Shown here: in pieces, positions 47,890-56,807 of the stretch | How the letters are laid out: every line of letters starts with the position of its first letter | Position numbering within the stretch: position 1 is the stretch's first letter | NCBI GenBank assembly: GCA_964363305.1 | Contig: CAYIHX010000015.1 | Location: 10,418-74,417, forward strand | Source: CAYIHX01 sp964363305 | GTDB lineage: Bacteria > Bdellovibrionota > UBA1018 | Direction of reading: 5' to 3' | DNA: 64,000 nucleotides | Program-made: the position numbers and the translations under genes | The notes under the pieces: model-generated | What the model was told of the DNA's origin: nothing | Seen by the model: the letters and a program-made list of their open reading frames with translations, nothing else | The model's database searches: none

Positions 47890-48714
47890 ATGCGCCTAAT
47901 AGCTTGGGATAGCTCAACCAAATCCGGTGTTATCGTCGCGACCGAGTGGGACGAGAATGCAAAGGGCGAAGCGTCTTTGCCTCGCCTTGTTTCGGAATGG
48001 ACCCTGAATGTCGATGCCGCTCATAGTGATCGCTTGCTTTGGGGGATACACCAAACACTCGAGGCGGCCCGGTGGCGACTCGGGGACGTCGATTTATTTG
48101 GAGTGGGGGTTGGGCCGGGCAGTTTCACTGGTTTGAGAATTGGTGTAACAACCGCGCGGACTCTTTCTTTGGTCCAGAAGAAGCCTTTGGTCGGCGTCTC
48201 GAGTTTGGCGGCGGCGGCGCGTCCCGCCGCTGCTTGGGCATCTGCCATGGGCCGCAAGACCCTGATTGTCGCCGCGAATGACGCCTGCAAGAATGAGGTT
48301 TTTGCTCTGTGGGGAAGCGCGCGATCTGTCGTTGACTGCGTGGCCATGGCAGATGGCGATCGCCCGGGGATCTGGAAGCGTGGAGTAGAGGAAAAGGTGA
48401 TTTCTCCTGGGGAGCTCGCGCTTGCCCTGAAGAAAAAATACGGGGAAGAGATGGATGGCTGGGTCTGTATCGGAGATGCCTGGACTCGGTACCCGGACAT
48501 CTGGAAAGCGCTGCCGGCTCGTCGACGAATCGTGGCCCCTCTTCCGGGGTCAGCGTTGGTTCAGGGCCGGGCGTTGGGTATTCTGGTGTGGGAAGCCCAT
48601 CAGGCGGGCCTGGGGAGGCCTCCACAGGAGGTGAAGCCCCGTTATCTTCGCGCGTCAGACGCAGAGATGAAACTCAAGGCGGGACTTCTTCCCAAGGGAC
48701 CTACTCGAGGGTAA
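47890..48714 (+). CDS. tsaB: tRNA threonylcarbamoyladenosine biosynthesis protein TsaB
   Basis: 274 residues. ASKHA-type fold: MRLIAWDSSTKSGVIVA, the loop GVGVGPGSFTGLRIGVTTAR and PLVGVSSLAAAARPAA. It partners TsaD in t6A modification of ANN-decoding tRNAs. A longer C-terminus ends in VKPRYLRASDAEMKLKAG, which matches the family's PxYLR element. It follows rseP by 18 bases. Confidence 0.9.
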   Translation: MRLIAWDSSTKSGVIVATEWDENAKGEASLPRLVSEWTLNVDAAHSDRLLWGIHQTLEAARWRLGDVDLFGVGVGPGSFTGLRIGVTTARTLSLVQKKPLVGVSSLAAAARPAAAWASAMGRKTLIVAANDACKNEVFALWGSARSVVDCVAMADGDRPGIWKRGVEEKVISPGELALALKKKYGEEMDGWVCIGDAWTRYPDIWKALPARRRIVAPLPGSALVQGRALGILVWEAHQAGLGRPPQEVKPRYLRASDAEMKLKAGLLPKGPTRG

Positions 48715-48768
48715 GAAACTTGAATCAAACCCAAGTTCCGCCCGAATGGAAAACGAGGCTCATGCGTT

Positions 48769-49536
48769 ATGAGAAAAATTTATATCGTTCCCAACATCGT
48801 TACGACCGCAAACATGTTCTGCGGCTTCTTCTCGGTCCTCGCGTCGATACGCGGGGACTTCCAGACGGCGTCGTGGTCTATTCTTGCTGCCGCAGTATTT
48901 GACATGCTGGATGGCCGCATCGCTCGTTTGGCGAGGGCGACTAGTCAGTTTGGAGTCGAGTATGACTCTCTTTCCGATCTGATTTCGTTTGGATTTGCGC
49001 CCGCCATTCTACTGTACCAGTGGGCGCTGGATCCATTCGGACGCCTCGGAGGGGTGGCTGCTTTTCTTTACCTCGCCTGTGCGGCGCTGAGACTGGCTCG
49101 CTTTAACGTAACGTCGTCCGTGTTACCCAAGGCTTATTTTCAAGGGGTAGCCAGCCCCATCGCTGCCGGAACGATCGCGACTTTCGTCATTTTTAATCAG
49201 GCGACCGGTTTGCCCAACGCGTGGGAGCCTTCGGTTTTTAGTCGCGAAAACATGTCGTTGATTCTCGCCTTTGGGTTGGCGGCGCTCATGGTGAGCACGT
49301 TGAGGTTTCCGTCCTTCAAGGAGCTCAATTGGCGCTCGCGAGCTAGTTTCGGGTACCTCATGATCGGCGTCCTCGCGATGGTCTTCGTAGCGATTCGCCC
49401 TGAGATCACCCTGTTCTTGCTGTGCTTTGGCTATGTGATCGGTGGTTTGTTTATGAATTTGTATCGGCTGTTCCCATCGAAGGCTCGTCGCGCGGAAATT
49501 GAACGCGCGGAAGCGGAAGAGGAGGCGTCACATTGA
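48769..49536 (+). CDS. pssA: CDP-diacylglycerol-serine O-phosphatidyltransferase
   Basis: 255 residues, several transmembrane helices. The CDP-alcohol phosphotransferase signature is DMLDGRIARLARATSQFGVE then YDSLSDLISFGFAPA (D-G-xx-A-R-x8-G-x3-D-x3-D). MRKIYIVPNIVTTANMFCGF at the start is typical of the Bacillus-type membrane PssA. Makes phosphatidylserine, precursor of phosphatidylethanolamine. C-terminal acidic tail. Overlaps asd by TTGA. Confidence 0.93.
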   Translation: MRKIYIVPNIVTTANMFCGFFSVLASIRGDFQTASWSILAAAVFDMLDGRIARLARATSQFGVEYDSLSDLISFGFAPAILLYQWALDPFGRLGGVAAFLYLACAALRLARFNVTSSVLPKAYFQGVASPIAAGTIATFVIFNQATGLPNAWEPSVFSRENMSLILAFGLAALMVSTLRFPSFKELNWRSRASFGYLMIGVLAMVFVAIRPEITLFLLCFGYVIGGLFMNLYRLFPSKARRAEIERAEAEEEASH

Positions 49537-50594
49537 AAGTAGCAGTGGTCGGTGCAACGGGGGCGGTCGGCCAGCAGCTCCTTTCAATATTGGCGCAAAG
49601 AAAATTTCCGGTGTCCGAGCTGCTTCTGTTCTCCTCGTCTCGCTCTGTCGGGAAGGTGATTTCCTTCGCGGGACGTAATCATTCCTGTCGAGAGCTTGCT
49701 CCTGGGTGCTTCGAGGGGGTCGCTTTCGCCTTTTTCGATGCTTCCGATGCCGTTTCGAAGGAATGGGTGCCTCAGGCGGCCCGCTCGGGTGCCTGGGTGG
49801 TCGATAATTCGGCGACGTTTCGCGCTCATCCGGAGGCTTTGTTGATTGTGCCCGAGGTGAATGGCGAACTGCTGGATCGGAGGGTGGCCGAGGGGCTGCC
49901 CGGGAAGACGGAGCTTGCTCGGGTGATCGCAGGGCCGAATTGCTCGACGGCTCAACTGGTGGTCGCGCTCAAGCCGCTCCACGATCGCTTCGGACTCAAG
50001 CGGGTGGTGGTTTCCTCCTATCAGAGTACGAGTGGAGCAGGCGCGGCAGCGATGAAAGAGCTAGTGGACCAGCTTCGCGCCGCCCTGGACGGAAAGCCGC
50101 TGATTACGCAGGCCTTTGCTCACCAGATTGCGTTTAATTGCATCCCGCAGATCGGTGGGGTGAAGGAAGACGCTTACACCAGCGAGGAGCAGAAAATTCA
50201 TCAAGAGAGCCGAATTTTGCTCGGATTACCTAAGCTTCGCATTACGGCAACGGCGGTACGGGTGCCGACCTTGGCATGCCACGGCGAGTCAGTAAATGTT
50301 GAGTTTGAACGACCCTGTGCTGTGGATGTGGCCCGTGAAGTGTTGCGTGGGCATCCTGGCGTCATTGTGCAGGATGAGCCAGAAAAGGGGGTTTATCCGA
50401 TGGGTCAGACCGCGCCGGGTTCAGCCGTCGAGTGTGGCGCAGGGCGTGATGGCGTCTATGTTGGCAGGATTCGGCAGGATGCCTCTGTCGATTCAGGACT
50501 GAATTTTTGGGTGGTTTCAGATAACCTAAGGAAAGGTGCAGCTCTTAACGCGGTTCAGATTGGAGAACGGATTCTCTTGGCTGTTCGGCGCTAG
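49533..50594 (+). CDS. asd: Aspartate-semialdehyde dehydrogenase
   Basis: 353 residues from TTG 49533, overlapping the pssA stop, with GAGGAGG upstream. NADP fold VAVVGATGAVGQQLL, catalytic Cys in GPNCSTAQLVVALKPLHD, VSSYQSTSGAGAAAMKEL, NCIPQIGGVKEDAYTSEE and RVPTLACHGESV. It supplies lysine, threonine, methionine and diaminopimelate for peptidoglycan. Confidence 0.95.
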   Translation: MKVAVVGATGAVGQQLLSILAQRKFPVSELLLFSSSRSVGKVISFAGRNHSCRELAPGCFEGVAFAFFDASDAVSKEWVPQAARSGAWVVDNSATFRAHPEALLIVPEVNGELLDRRVAEGLPGKTELARVIAGPNCSTAQLVVALKPLHDRFGLKRVVVSSYQSTSGAGAAAMKELVDQLRAALDGKPLITQAFAHQIAFNCIPQIGGVKEDAYTSEEQKIHQESRILLGLPKLRITATAVRVPTLACHGESVNVEFERPCAVDVAREVLRGHPGVIVQDEPEKGVYPMGQTAPGSAVECGAGRDGVYVGRIRQDASVDSGLNFWVVSDNLRKGAALNAVQIGERILLAVRR

Positions 50595-52038
50595 CCTCTT
50601 AACCGGGGGGCTCGCGTCTGGCGATGCTTGGGCCCAGACCGTTACGCCTTCCCCTAGTCCTACTACGGCGCTGACGACTTTTATTGATCCTCCGGCGCCC
50701 TATACTTGGACCCGAGAGACGGGAAATGTTTATTTTGCGGCCTTAAGCGACGCGGGATTCGCGGTCAATACGGCCCTCAGTTTTAAAAATTGGGATCTCG
50801 CGGCTACCTCGGATCTTCCGACAGACGATGGTTTGGTCTATTTCGATTTTCGAATCGAAAAGAGTGTCACAGCGACTGCTGGAAAAAAGCTGGTTCTCGT
50901 GGTCGAGACCGATTTGCGAGAGGGGAGTCCTCGCCATGCGTACATCCCCCTCTATTCAGCGGGAAATACCTTGTGCTCGGCGGGCGCGAGCTGCCTTTTC
51001 CCGTATCTGAAACCGAGCCAAGATCCGACTGCGTTGCCGGCTCCGACCCCCAATTCGATCGTCTACCAGGCGGTCGATTTTGGATCGGCGCCGCGGACGC
51101 TCCGAGTGGGGTTTTTTCTCGCGGATATATGCGCGAATATCGGAGACGGTACGATACGCCCCTACGGCTGCCAAGACGGCTCGGCGACTTCGATCGATAC
51201 ACCGACGAACGGAGTGCCTGCGGTATTCTCCCTCAAGTTTCAGATTCGCGAAGTGGCGCTGGCTGCGACCGAGGTACTGCTCGGCGATACGAAAAAAGAG
51301 GAACTCAAGGTCGTTCTAAATGTTCAGTCGAACGGTCCTACGGTGTCTTGTAGCGTGTCGGAGATCTATTTTCCTGGAGACGGGCAGATTCTCTTGAATT
51401 CGGACAAGGTAGTCGGCGCACGGCAGACAGGAACCGCTCCGATCGCAAAAGTCGTTGTCCTGGGAGAGAAGCTGCCCGGCAGCCCGGATACGGGTATTCC
51501 GCCTTCTGTCAGCAACGACATTGTGGCCTACGTGTTACCGACCGGATCGAATGTCGTCTCCGGTTTTGAGAATACGACGGACGGCTCCGACAATCAGTAC
51601 GTTTTGGCTTTCAATGTGATGGACGAAGCAGGTGTCATGCCGCTTCAGGCATCGTCTTGTCGCCTCGGAGATGGAGCCGGTGAGATCGGCGTTCAAACGT
51701 CAGCGGTTCAAGGTTTTTTAGGTGGAAATTCGTGTTTCGTCGCGACCGCCGCTTTTGGCTCGACTGAGCACGAAGTAGTGAAGGAGCTCCGTCGCTTCAG
51801 GGATCAGTTTTTGGCTCGCTCGCGCTTGGGTCGGAGCATGATTGAGCTTTATTATTTTTGGTCGCCCGGGGCGGCCGCTTGGGTCGATGCGAACGCTCTG
51901 ATGAGATTGCCGGCGCTTTTTTTTCTTATTCCATTCGAATTCGCCGCGTGGCTATTGCTGCGACCGGGTCTGCTTCTCGTATTGTTCCTGATGACCGCCT
52001 GTGGTTCGGGTCTCCTTGTTTTAGGGAGGAGGGTTTGA
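50536..52038 (+). CDS. Secreted CFI-box protein with C-terminal membrane segment
   Basis: About 500 residues from GTG 50536, inside the end of asd (59-base overlap); TTG 50560 is an alternative. Signal peptide ends GDAWAQT, followed by a Pro/Thr-rich linker. The middle 350 residues are beta-rich with cysteine pairs (CSAGASCLF; CANIGDGTIRPYGC), resembling an extracellular domain. At residue 400 the motif CFVATAAFGS appears (a CFIATAAYGS box), then EHEVVKELRRFRDQFLARSR and hydrophobic helices at the end. Such boxes are common at the C-termini of surface proteins in deltaproteobacteria and may be a sorting or cleavage signal. Function unknown. Confidence 0.72.
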   Translation: MQLLTRFRLENGFSWLFGASLLTGGLASGDAWAQTVTPSPSPTTALTTFIDPPAPYTWTRETGNVYFAALSDAGFAVNTALSFKNWDLAATSDLPTDDGLVYFDFRIEKSVTATAGKKLVLVVETDLREGSPRHAYIPLYSAGNTLCSAGASCLFPYLKPSQDPTALPAPTPNSIVYQAVDFGSAPRTLRVGFFLADICANIGDGTIRPYGCQDGSATSIDTPTNGVPAVFSLKFQIREVALAATEVLLGDTKKEELKVVLNVQSNGPTVSCSVSEIYFPGDGQILLNSDKVVGARQTGTAPIAKVVVLGEKLPGSPDTGIPPSVSNDIVAYVLPTGSNVVSGFENTTDGSDNQYVLAFNVMDEAGVMPLQASSCRLGDGAGEIGVQTSAVQGFLGGNSCFVATAAFGSTEHEVVKELRRFRDQFLARSRLGRSMIELYYFWSPGAAAWVDANALMRLPALFFLIPFEFAAWLLLRPGLLLVLFLMTACGSGLLVLGRRV

Positions 52039-52986
52039 ATGCTTGCCCTCATGCTGTGTGGCTCGCTGTTGGCGGCAAATGGGCGAGCGATTGAAACGGT
52101 TCAGCAGCCCTATATTGATGGCCTCTTAACCGAAATGAGGGAGGAGGACCCGGATAGTTTCAAAACGCCGAACGAAGCGCTCAAGGTTGACGGTGTGGCC
52201 CCCCAGGGGAGCTATCTGGAGGAGCTGAAGGAAGACGAGCCGAATATTTTTTCGCATACCGAGGGGCCGCTCAAGCCGGTCGATCCCGAGCCTCCGGCGG
52301 TGAGTCCGATCGCGGATACCTTGGCTGGACGAACAAGGAAATCTACCGAGAAGAGAGGAACGACGCTTAACGCGTTCGGAATGAGGTTTAACGCGTTCGC
52401 GACGAGGGGTTTCTCGGCTACGAGTTCCGCTCGCGTATTCTCTGAAATCTACTCCTCCAGCTGGTATCCGGAAATCATGCTGTTCTACGAGCGTCAGCTT
52501 TTTCATAGCGAGAACTGGGGCAGCGTGGGTCTGGTCGGTACTGTGGGCTTTGGTTATTTCTACGGTAAGGGTGTTTTCGCATTCGAGCTGAACAAGGCTT
52601 GGGATCCTGCAAGTTCGTTCGGGTCCGTGTCCCAAACGTCGTTCTCGTTTCTTTCTTTTCCGGCATTTGTCGGTCTCAATTACCGATTGAATCTTTTACG
52701 AATGTTTCGTCCGTATGCACAGGCCATGGTCGGAGGTCTGGGCGCGGCAGAAACTCGCAACGACAACCATCCCACGACCTTTGGGTACGGTTTGGCGTTC
52801 GCCTTCGGAGGCGGCGTGAATTTTCTCCTCGACTGGCTGAATCCCGGTACGAGTTTTGAGCTCTATGATGCAACCGGAGTTCAGCGCTATTTTCTTACCG
52901 GAGACATGACCGTGCAAACCCCTCTGTTCGGGGGTATCCGATATTCCAACGTAGCTTTCAGCTTTGGAATGACTTACGAGTTCTAG
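52039..52986 (+). CDS. Outer-membrane beta-barrel protein
   Basis: 315 residues; ATG directly abuts the previous stop. Short signal sequence LALMLCGSLLAANGRA, an acidic Pro-rich periplasmic stretch to about residue 100, then strands such as WGSVGLVGTVGFGYFYG, AFAFGGGVNFLLDWL and a last strand VAFSFGMTYEF ending in Phe. The pairing with the CFI-box gene suggests a joint export or surface function. Followed by truA four bases on. Confidence 0.75.
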   Translation: MLALMLCGSLLAANGRAIETVQQPYIDGLLTEMREEDPDSFKTPNEALKVDGVAPQGSYLEELKEDEPNIFSHTEGPLKPVDPEPPAVSPIADTLAGRTRKSTEKRGTTLNAFGMRFNAFATRGFSATSSARVFSEIYSSSWYPEIMLFYERQLFHSENWGSVGLVGTVGFGYFYGKGVFAFELNKAWDPASSFGSVSQTSFSFLSFPAFVGLNYRLNLLRMFRPYAQAMVGGLGAAETRNDNHPTTFGYGLAFAFGGGVNFLLDWLNPGTSFELYDATGVQRYFLTGDMTVQTPLFGGIRYSNVAFSFGMTYEF

Positions 52987-52989
52987 CCG

Positions 52990-53826
52990 ATGCAAAGATA
53001 TGCGGCTTTGATTGCTTTCGAGGGCACTTCATTCTGTGGTTGGCAGAAGCAGAAAATCGAGGGAGGCGGCCCGAAGGCTGAGCGGAGTATTCAGCTCACG
53101 ATCGAGAAGGCCTTGAGTCGCATGACTGGGGAAAAGGTCAAAGTGGTGGGTAGCGGACGCACGGACGCGGGTGTGCATGCGACCGGCTTGGTTTGTCATT
53201 TCTCTATCGAGACTAAGGACTGGAATCCGGACGTGTTGCATCGGGGGATGAATGCGCTGTTGCGGCCGGCGATTCGAGTTTTAGGGGTTCAGCGGGCCTC
53301 GATTGATTTTCATGCGCAGCGGAGCGCGGTAAAAAAGCAGTACTCGTACTACTTTCAGCAGGGTCCCTGCCCCCTCCCTCATCTCGAACCGTATAGTTGG
53401 TGGATTCGAAAGCGGTTGGATCTTGCGGCCATGAGGCAGGGCCTTGCTCACTTGAAGGGACGGCATGACTTCAAGCCATTTCAGGCAGCTGGATCTTCAG
53501 TAACGACGACGGTCCGAGAGATTCTCGAGGCCGAACTTTGCATGGAAAAAATAGCGTTTCCAGCTTTACCGACCTTGGGAACGTTTGCGCACTCTGGCTC
53601 CATGAACGAGTTTTTTTTGGTTCGGATTCGTTTGGTCGGCACGGGCTTTCTGAAGCAAATGGTGCGGAGCATTTCAGGTACTTTGCTTGAAATCGGGGAG
53701 GGGCGCCGGCACCCGGATTCAACGGCCGACATTCTCTTGAGGCAGGAGCGTAAGGCCGTTGGGGTGACGGCCCCAGGTCGCGCTCTCTGGCTGGAGGAGG
53801 TAATGTATACCGGACTAAATTGGTAA
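52990..53826 (+). CDS. truA: tRNA pseudouridine synthase A
   Basis: 278 residues. Catalytic Asp59 in GSGRTDAGVHATGLVCHF; KKQYSYYFQQGP; HDFKPFQAAGSSVTTTVREI and LKQMVRSISGTLLEIGEGRR. It isomerises uridines 38-40 in the anticodon arm. Fully typical apart from a slightly longer insertion after residue 190. Confidence 0.95.
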   Translation: MQRYAALIAFEGTSFCGWQKQKIEGGGPKAERSIQLTIEKALSRMTGEKVKVVGSGRTDAGVHATGLVCHFSIETKDWNPDVLHRGMNALLRPAIRVLGVQRASIDFHAQRSAVKKQYSYYFQQGPCPLPHLEPYSWWIRKRLDLAAMRQGLAHLKGRHDFKPFQAAGSSVTTTVREILEAELCMEKIAFPALPTLGTFAHSGSMNEFFLVRIRLVGTGFLKQMVRSISGTLLEIGEGRRHPDSTADILLRQERKAVGVTAPGRALWLEEVMYTGLNW

Positions 53827-53865
53827 TTTGATTTAGGGCGCTGGATCGCATAGTTCTGACCCCCT

Positions 53866-55197
53866 ATGGAATTACAGGTTCAGGTAGAAAAAACGTCGAA
53901 CGTACATCGTAAGCTGATGATTCGGGTGCCCGCGCAGACGGTTGCACGCCGCTTTGAGCAGAGTCTTCAGGAGCTTTCACGCACCGTAAAACTCAAGGGG
54001 TTTCGTCCGGGGCATGTTCCCCTGCAGGTCGTTAAGCAATACTACGGGGAAGACGTACGACATCGCCTCTTTCACAACCTGATCGATGAGAGTTTTCAGC
54101 AGGCGCTTCGTTCTGAGAAAATTCGGGCAGTGGGTCGGCCACAAATTGAGACGCCGGAACATCAGACGGGCAAGGGTGAGCATGATCACGCATTAAGCGA
54201 AACTCAGGATTTGAGTTTTACGGCAACGGTTGAAATTCTTCCCGAGATTGAAATCAAGGGCTACACGGGCCTTTCCGTGTCGCGCGGTAAAGCGGATGTG
54301 ACCGATGAGGACATGAAGAAGGTCATCGATGGCTTGCGTGACGCTCAAGCGGAGCTGCGGCCTGTCGAGGAGGCGCGCGCCGTGAAAATGGGCGATCATG
54401 TTGATCTAAAATTCAAGGGCGGCATCGTCACTCCTGCTGGAATCGAAGAAAAGGAAGGAATGAGCGGCGCCCGCGTTCTCGAGGTGGGTTCCAACAGCTT
54501 GATTCCAGGCTTCGAAGAGGAGCTGGTTGGAATGAAGGCGGGGGAAACGAAAACTTTTCGAATCCACTTTCCGAAGGAATACCACGCGGAATTTGCGGAG
54601 AAGGAAGCGGAATTCACCGTGACGACCGAGTCGCTGAAGGAAAAAGTAGTGCCCGAGCTGAACGACGATCTCGCCAAGAACCTCGGGTATGAGGGTTTGG
54701 AAGATATGCGTTCGAAAGCGCGCGAGCATCTGGTGGTCGAACGCGCTCAGGAAGTTGATCGCAAGCTACGGAGTGACCTGCTTCAAGAGCTTATTTCAAA
54801 AAATCCTTTTGATTTGCCGCAGTCGCTCTTGGAAGCGCAGACGCGCTCGCTTATGAGCGAGGTGTCGCAAAATCTTCGTCAGCAGGGTTTCAACGATCAG
54901 ATGATCGGTGAGGCGCTTCAGGTCGAAGGGGCAGGTCTCAAGAAGAAGGCCGAAAACCAGGTGCGCGCCAGCCTATTGCTTGAAACGATTTTCAAGAAAG
55001 AGGGCCTGAGCGTTTCCGCCGACGATCTCTCGAAGGAAATGACGAGGATGGCCGCATCAATGAACGTCGACATTGAGCGCCTCCGTGATTTCTACGAGAA
55101 AAACGCGAATCGTCGCGAAGACCTCGATTTTCGCTTGAAGGAGGACCGAGCCGTCTCCTTCCTCCTCGAAAAAGCCAAGGTGAAGCAAGAGAAGTAA
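53866..55197 (+). CDS. tig: Trigger factor
   Basis: 443 residues. Ribosome-binding signature KLKGFRPGHVPLQVVKQYYG in the N-terminal domain, FKBP-type PPIase domain at about 160-250 (LEVGSNSLIPGFEEELVGMKAGETK), then the helical C-terminal arms. It chaperones nascent chains at the exit tunnel. The gene normally precedes clpP-clpX, but here a convergent PilZ gene follows three bases later. Confidence 0.95.
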   Translation: MELQVQVEKTSNVHRKLMIRVPAQTVARRFEQSLQELSRTVKLKGFRPGHVPLQVVKQYYGEDVRHRLFHNLIDESFQQALRSEKIRAVGRPQIETPEHQTGKGEHDHALSETQDLSFTATVEILPEIEIKGYTGLSVSRGKADVTDEDMKKVIDGLRDAQAELRPVEEARAVKMGDHVDLKFKGGIVTPAGIEEKEGMSGARVLEVGSNSLIPGFEEELVGMKAGETKTFRIHFPKEYHAEFAEKEAEFTVTTESLKEKVVPELNDDLAKNLGYEGLEDMRSKAREHLVVERAQEVDRKLRSDLLQELISKNPFDLPQSLLEAQTRSLMSEVSQNLRQQGFNDQMIGEALQVEGAGLKKKAENQVRASLLLETIFKKEGLSVSADDLSKEMTRMAASMNVDIERLRDFYEKNANRREDLDFRLKEDRAVSFLLEKAKVKQEK

Positions 55198-55200
55198 GCG

Positions 55201-55587
55201 CTACGCCGGAGTTGGAGCGGCGCCCGAGTACCTTTGGGGGTCGTTTTTCCCGGTCATCCGTTTTCTGAGGCGGATCAGGGCCAAGATCACGGGGTTCACC
55301 TGCTGCGTAAGATCGAGCAGGTGAAAGTGAGTCCCAGCCCGCGCCCCGGCATGGCTCTGCGCGACTCGCCCGATGACCATCAGTTCAAAACTCGCGTCGA
55401 TTTTGAGGCGCAGCCTCAACCAACGCCCGGTAGGAATATTTTCGAAGGTCTCCAGCAGGGCCTGACGATCGGACAAATTGATCAGCATTCCCTGGGTGCG
55501 TTGCCCCCGGGGCTTTGAAAAAAAGCTCCACTGAATGGGAACATCAAGGAAAATTCGGACCTGGGTCTTACTCTGAGTTTGAGTCAC
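55201..55587 (-). CDS. PilZ-like domain protein
   Basis: 128 residues from GTG 55587, with AGGAGG five bases upstream. The frame could extend to 55650, but the ribosome binding site decides. Pattern VRIFLDVPIQWSFFSKPRGQ, GMLINLSDRQALLETFENIPTGRWLRLRLKI and GRVAQSHAGARAGTHFHLLDL fits a PilZ barrel (inner part of the D/NxSxxG motif reads NLSDRQA). The usual RxxxR c-di-GMP motif is not evident, so ligand binding is uncertain. Confidence 0.65.
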   Translation of the reverse strand: MTQTQSKTQVRIFLDVPIQWSFFSKPRGQRTQGMLINLSDRQALLETFENIPTGRWLRLRLKIDASFELMVIGRVAQSHAGARAGTHFHLLDLTQQVNPVILALIRLRKRMTGKNDPQRYSGAAPTPA

Positions 55588-55727
55588 GGGCACCTCCTGG
55601 AGCCTGAGTAAAGCAGTTCGCATGCCAAGGGGTTGGCAGTCCCAACGCATTGAAAATATTGAGCCTTGGTGTGGTGCGGTGCGAAACCAGGGCTACTTTG
55701 CCCCGATGTGGAAGGGGCGATGCGCCT

Positions 55728-56807
55728 CTAGCTATGGACCTTTTGGCCTGCTTCACTCTGAAAAGGGGGCGGATCGATCTGCAGCCGAGGGGGCGCGAGT
55801 TTGAGCCCCCTTCGTTTGAGGGCTTCAACGGCCTTGGTAATGACCTCGTCGGAAATCGACCATTGAGAGCCAAAATCGTCCACAAAATAGATCAGTTTGA
55901 AGGGCAGCCAGCTTTCGTGTGTCTCCGTGATTAAAACAGCAGGGGCCGGCGATTGACGAATTTTTGTAACCCGGGAAATGGCGTCGAACAGGGCGCGTTT
56001 GGCCTCCTCGATGTTTACGTTCGGGTCGAGGCGAAACACTTGGCTGCGGATGATGGGCCGAGTCTTCAATGAGTAGTTCGAAATCTTCGCCTGCGCCAGA
56101 ACTCGATTGGGAATAGTGACGAGTTCATCAGTCAGGGCAACCAGGACCGTTGCCCGCCAAGTGATTTCCTGGATTTGCCCGACGATAATCTGATTCCCTG
56201 GGTTGACCTCAATCCAGTCTCCAATCTCGTACGGCTTGTCGAACTGAAGCGCGATCCCCGCGAACAGGTTTCCCAGCGTCTCCTGGAGGGCGAGACCCAG
56301 GATGATGGAAAAAATCGCGGACGTGGCGAGCAAGGGCAGGACCTTGATATCGAAAACCTCGGCGATCACCCAACCCCCGATGATCATCGAGAGGATGAGC
56401 GTACTGATGTTGACGAGGAGAACGGGAACTCCTTCGCGCATGTGGCTGAAAAATAGGTATTCCAATACTAGGATTCGCCACGTTTTCAGAATCACAACGG
56501 CCCCGCCGACGATGGTGATCAGCCCAAGATAGGAGGCGAAGCGAATAACGGCGCGATTCTCGGGAAAATATTCTCGAAGTGCGACGTATGAAACAAGAAA
56601 AAGCGTGAAAACGAGCATGTGTCCCGTGAGGTTTCGAAAGAGATCCTTGAGGCGCAGGTGGCGCTTGTCTGATACTTTTCGCAGCAAAACCTTCCAGGTG
56701 AGCCAGGCGCAGAGGGCGCCGCCCAGGATCAGAAACGCCGGCTCGAGCTGAACGATGCCATCAATGCGGTCTATCGGAATCCAGGGTTCAGAAATTCTGA
56801 TTTTCAT
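55728..56807 (-). CDS. MscS-family mechanosensitive channel protein
   Basis: 359 residues. Four or five hydrophobic helices in the first 165 residues, then the MscS beta domain: LALQETLGNLFAGIALQFDK then PYEIGDWIEV, GQIQEITWRATVLVALTDEL and VTIPNRVLAQAKISNYS. Releases solutes on membrane tension. The C-terminus ends with a region rich in Pro/Gln. It overlaps the upstream gene by four bases (ATGA), so the two are coupled. Confidence 0.9.
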   Translation of the reverse strand: MKIRISEPWIPIDRIDGIVQLEPAFLILGGALCAWLTWKVLLRKVSDKRHLRLKDLFRNLTGHMLVFTLFLVSYVALREYFPENRAVIRFASYLGLITIVGGAVVILKTWRILVLEYLFFSHMREGVPVLLVNISTLILSMIIGGWVIAEVFDIKVLPLLATSAIFSIILGLALQETLGNLFAGIALQFDKPYEIGDWIEVNPGNQIIVGQIQEITWRATVLVALTDELVTIPNRVLAQAKISNYSLKTRPIIRSQVFRLDPNVNIEEAKRALFDAISRVTKIRQSPAPAVLITETHESWLPFKLIYFVDDFGSQWSISDEVITKAVEALKRRGLKLAPPRLQIDPPPFQSEAGQKVHS

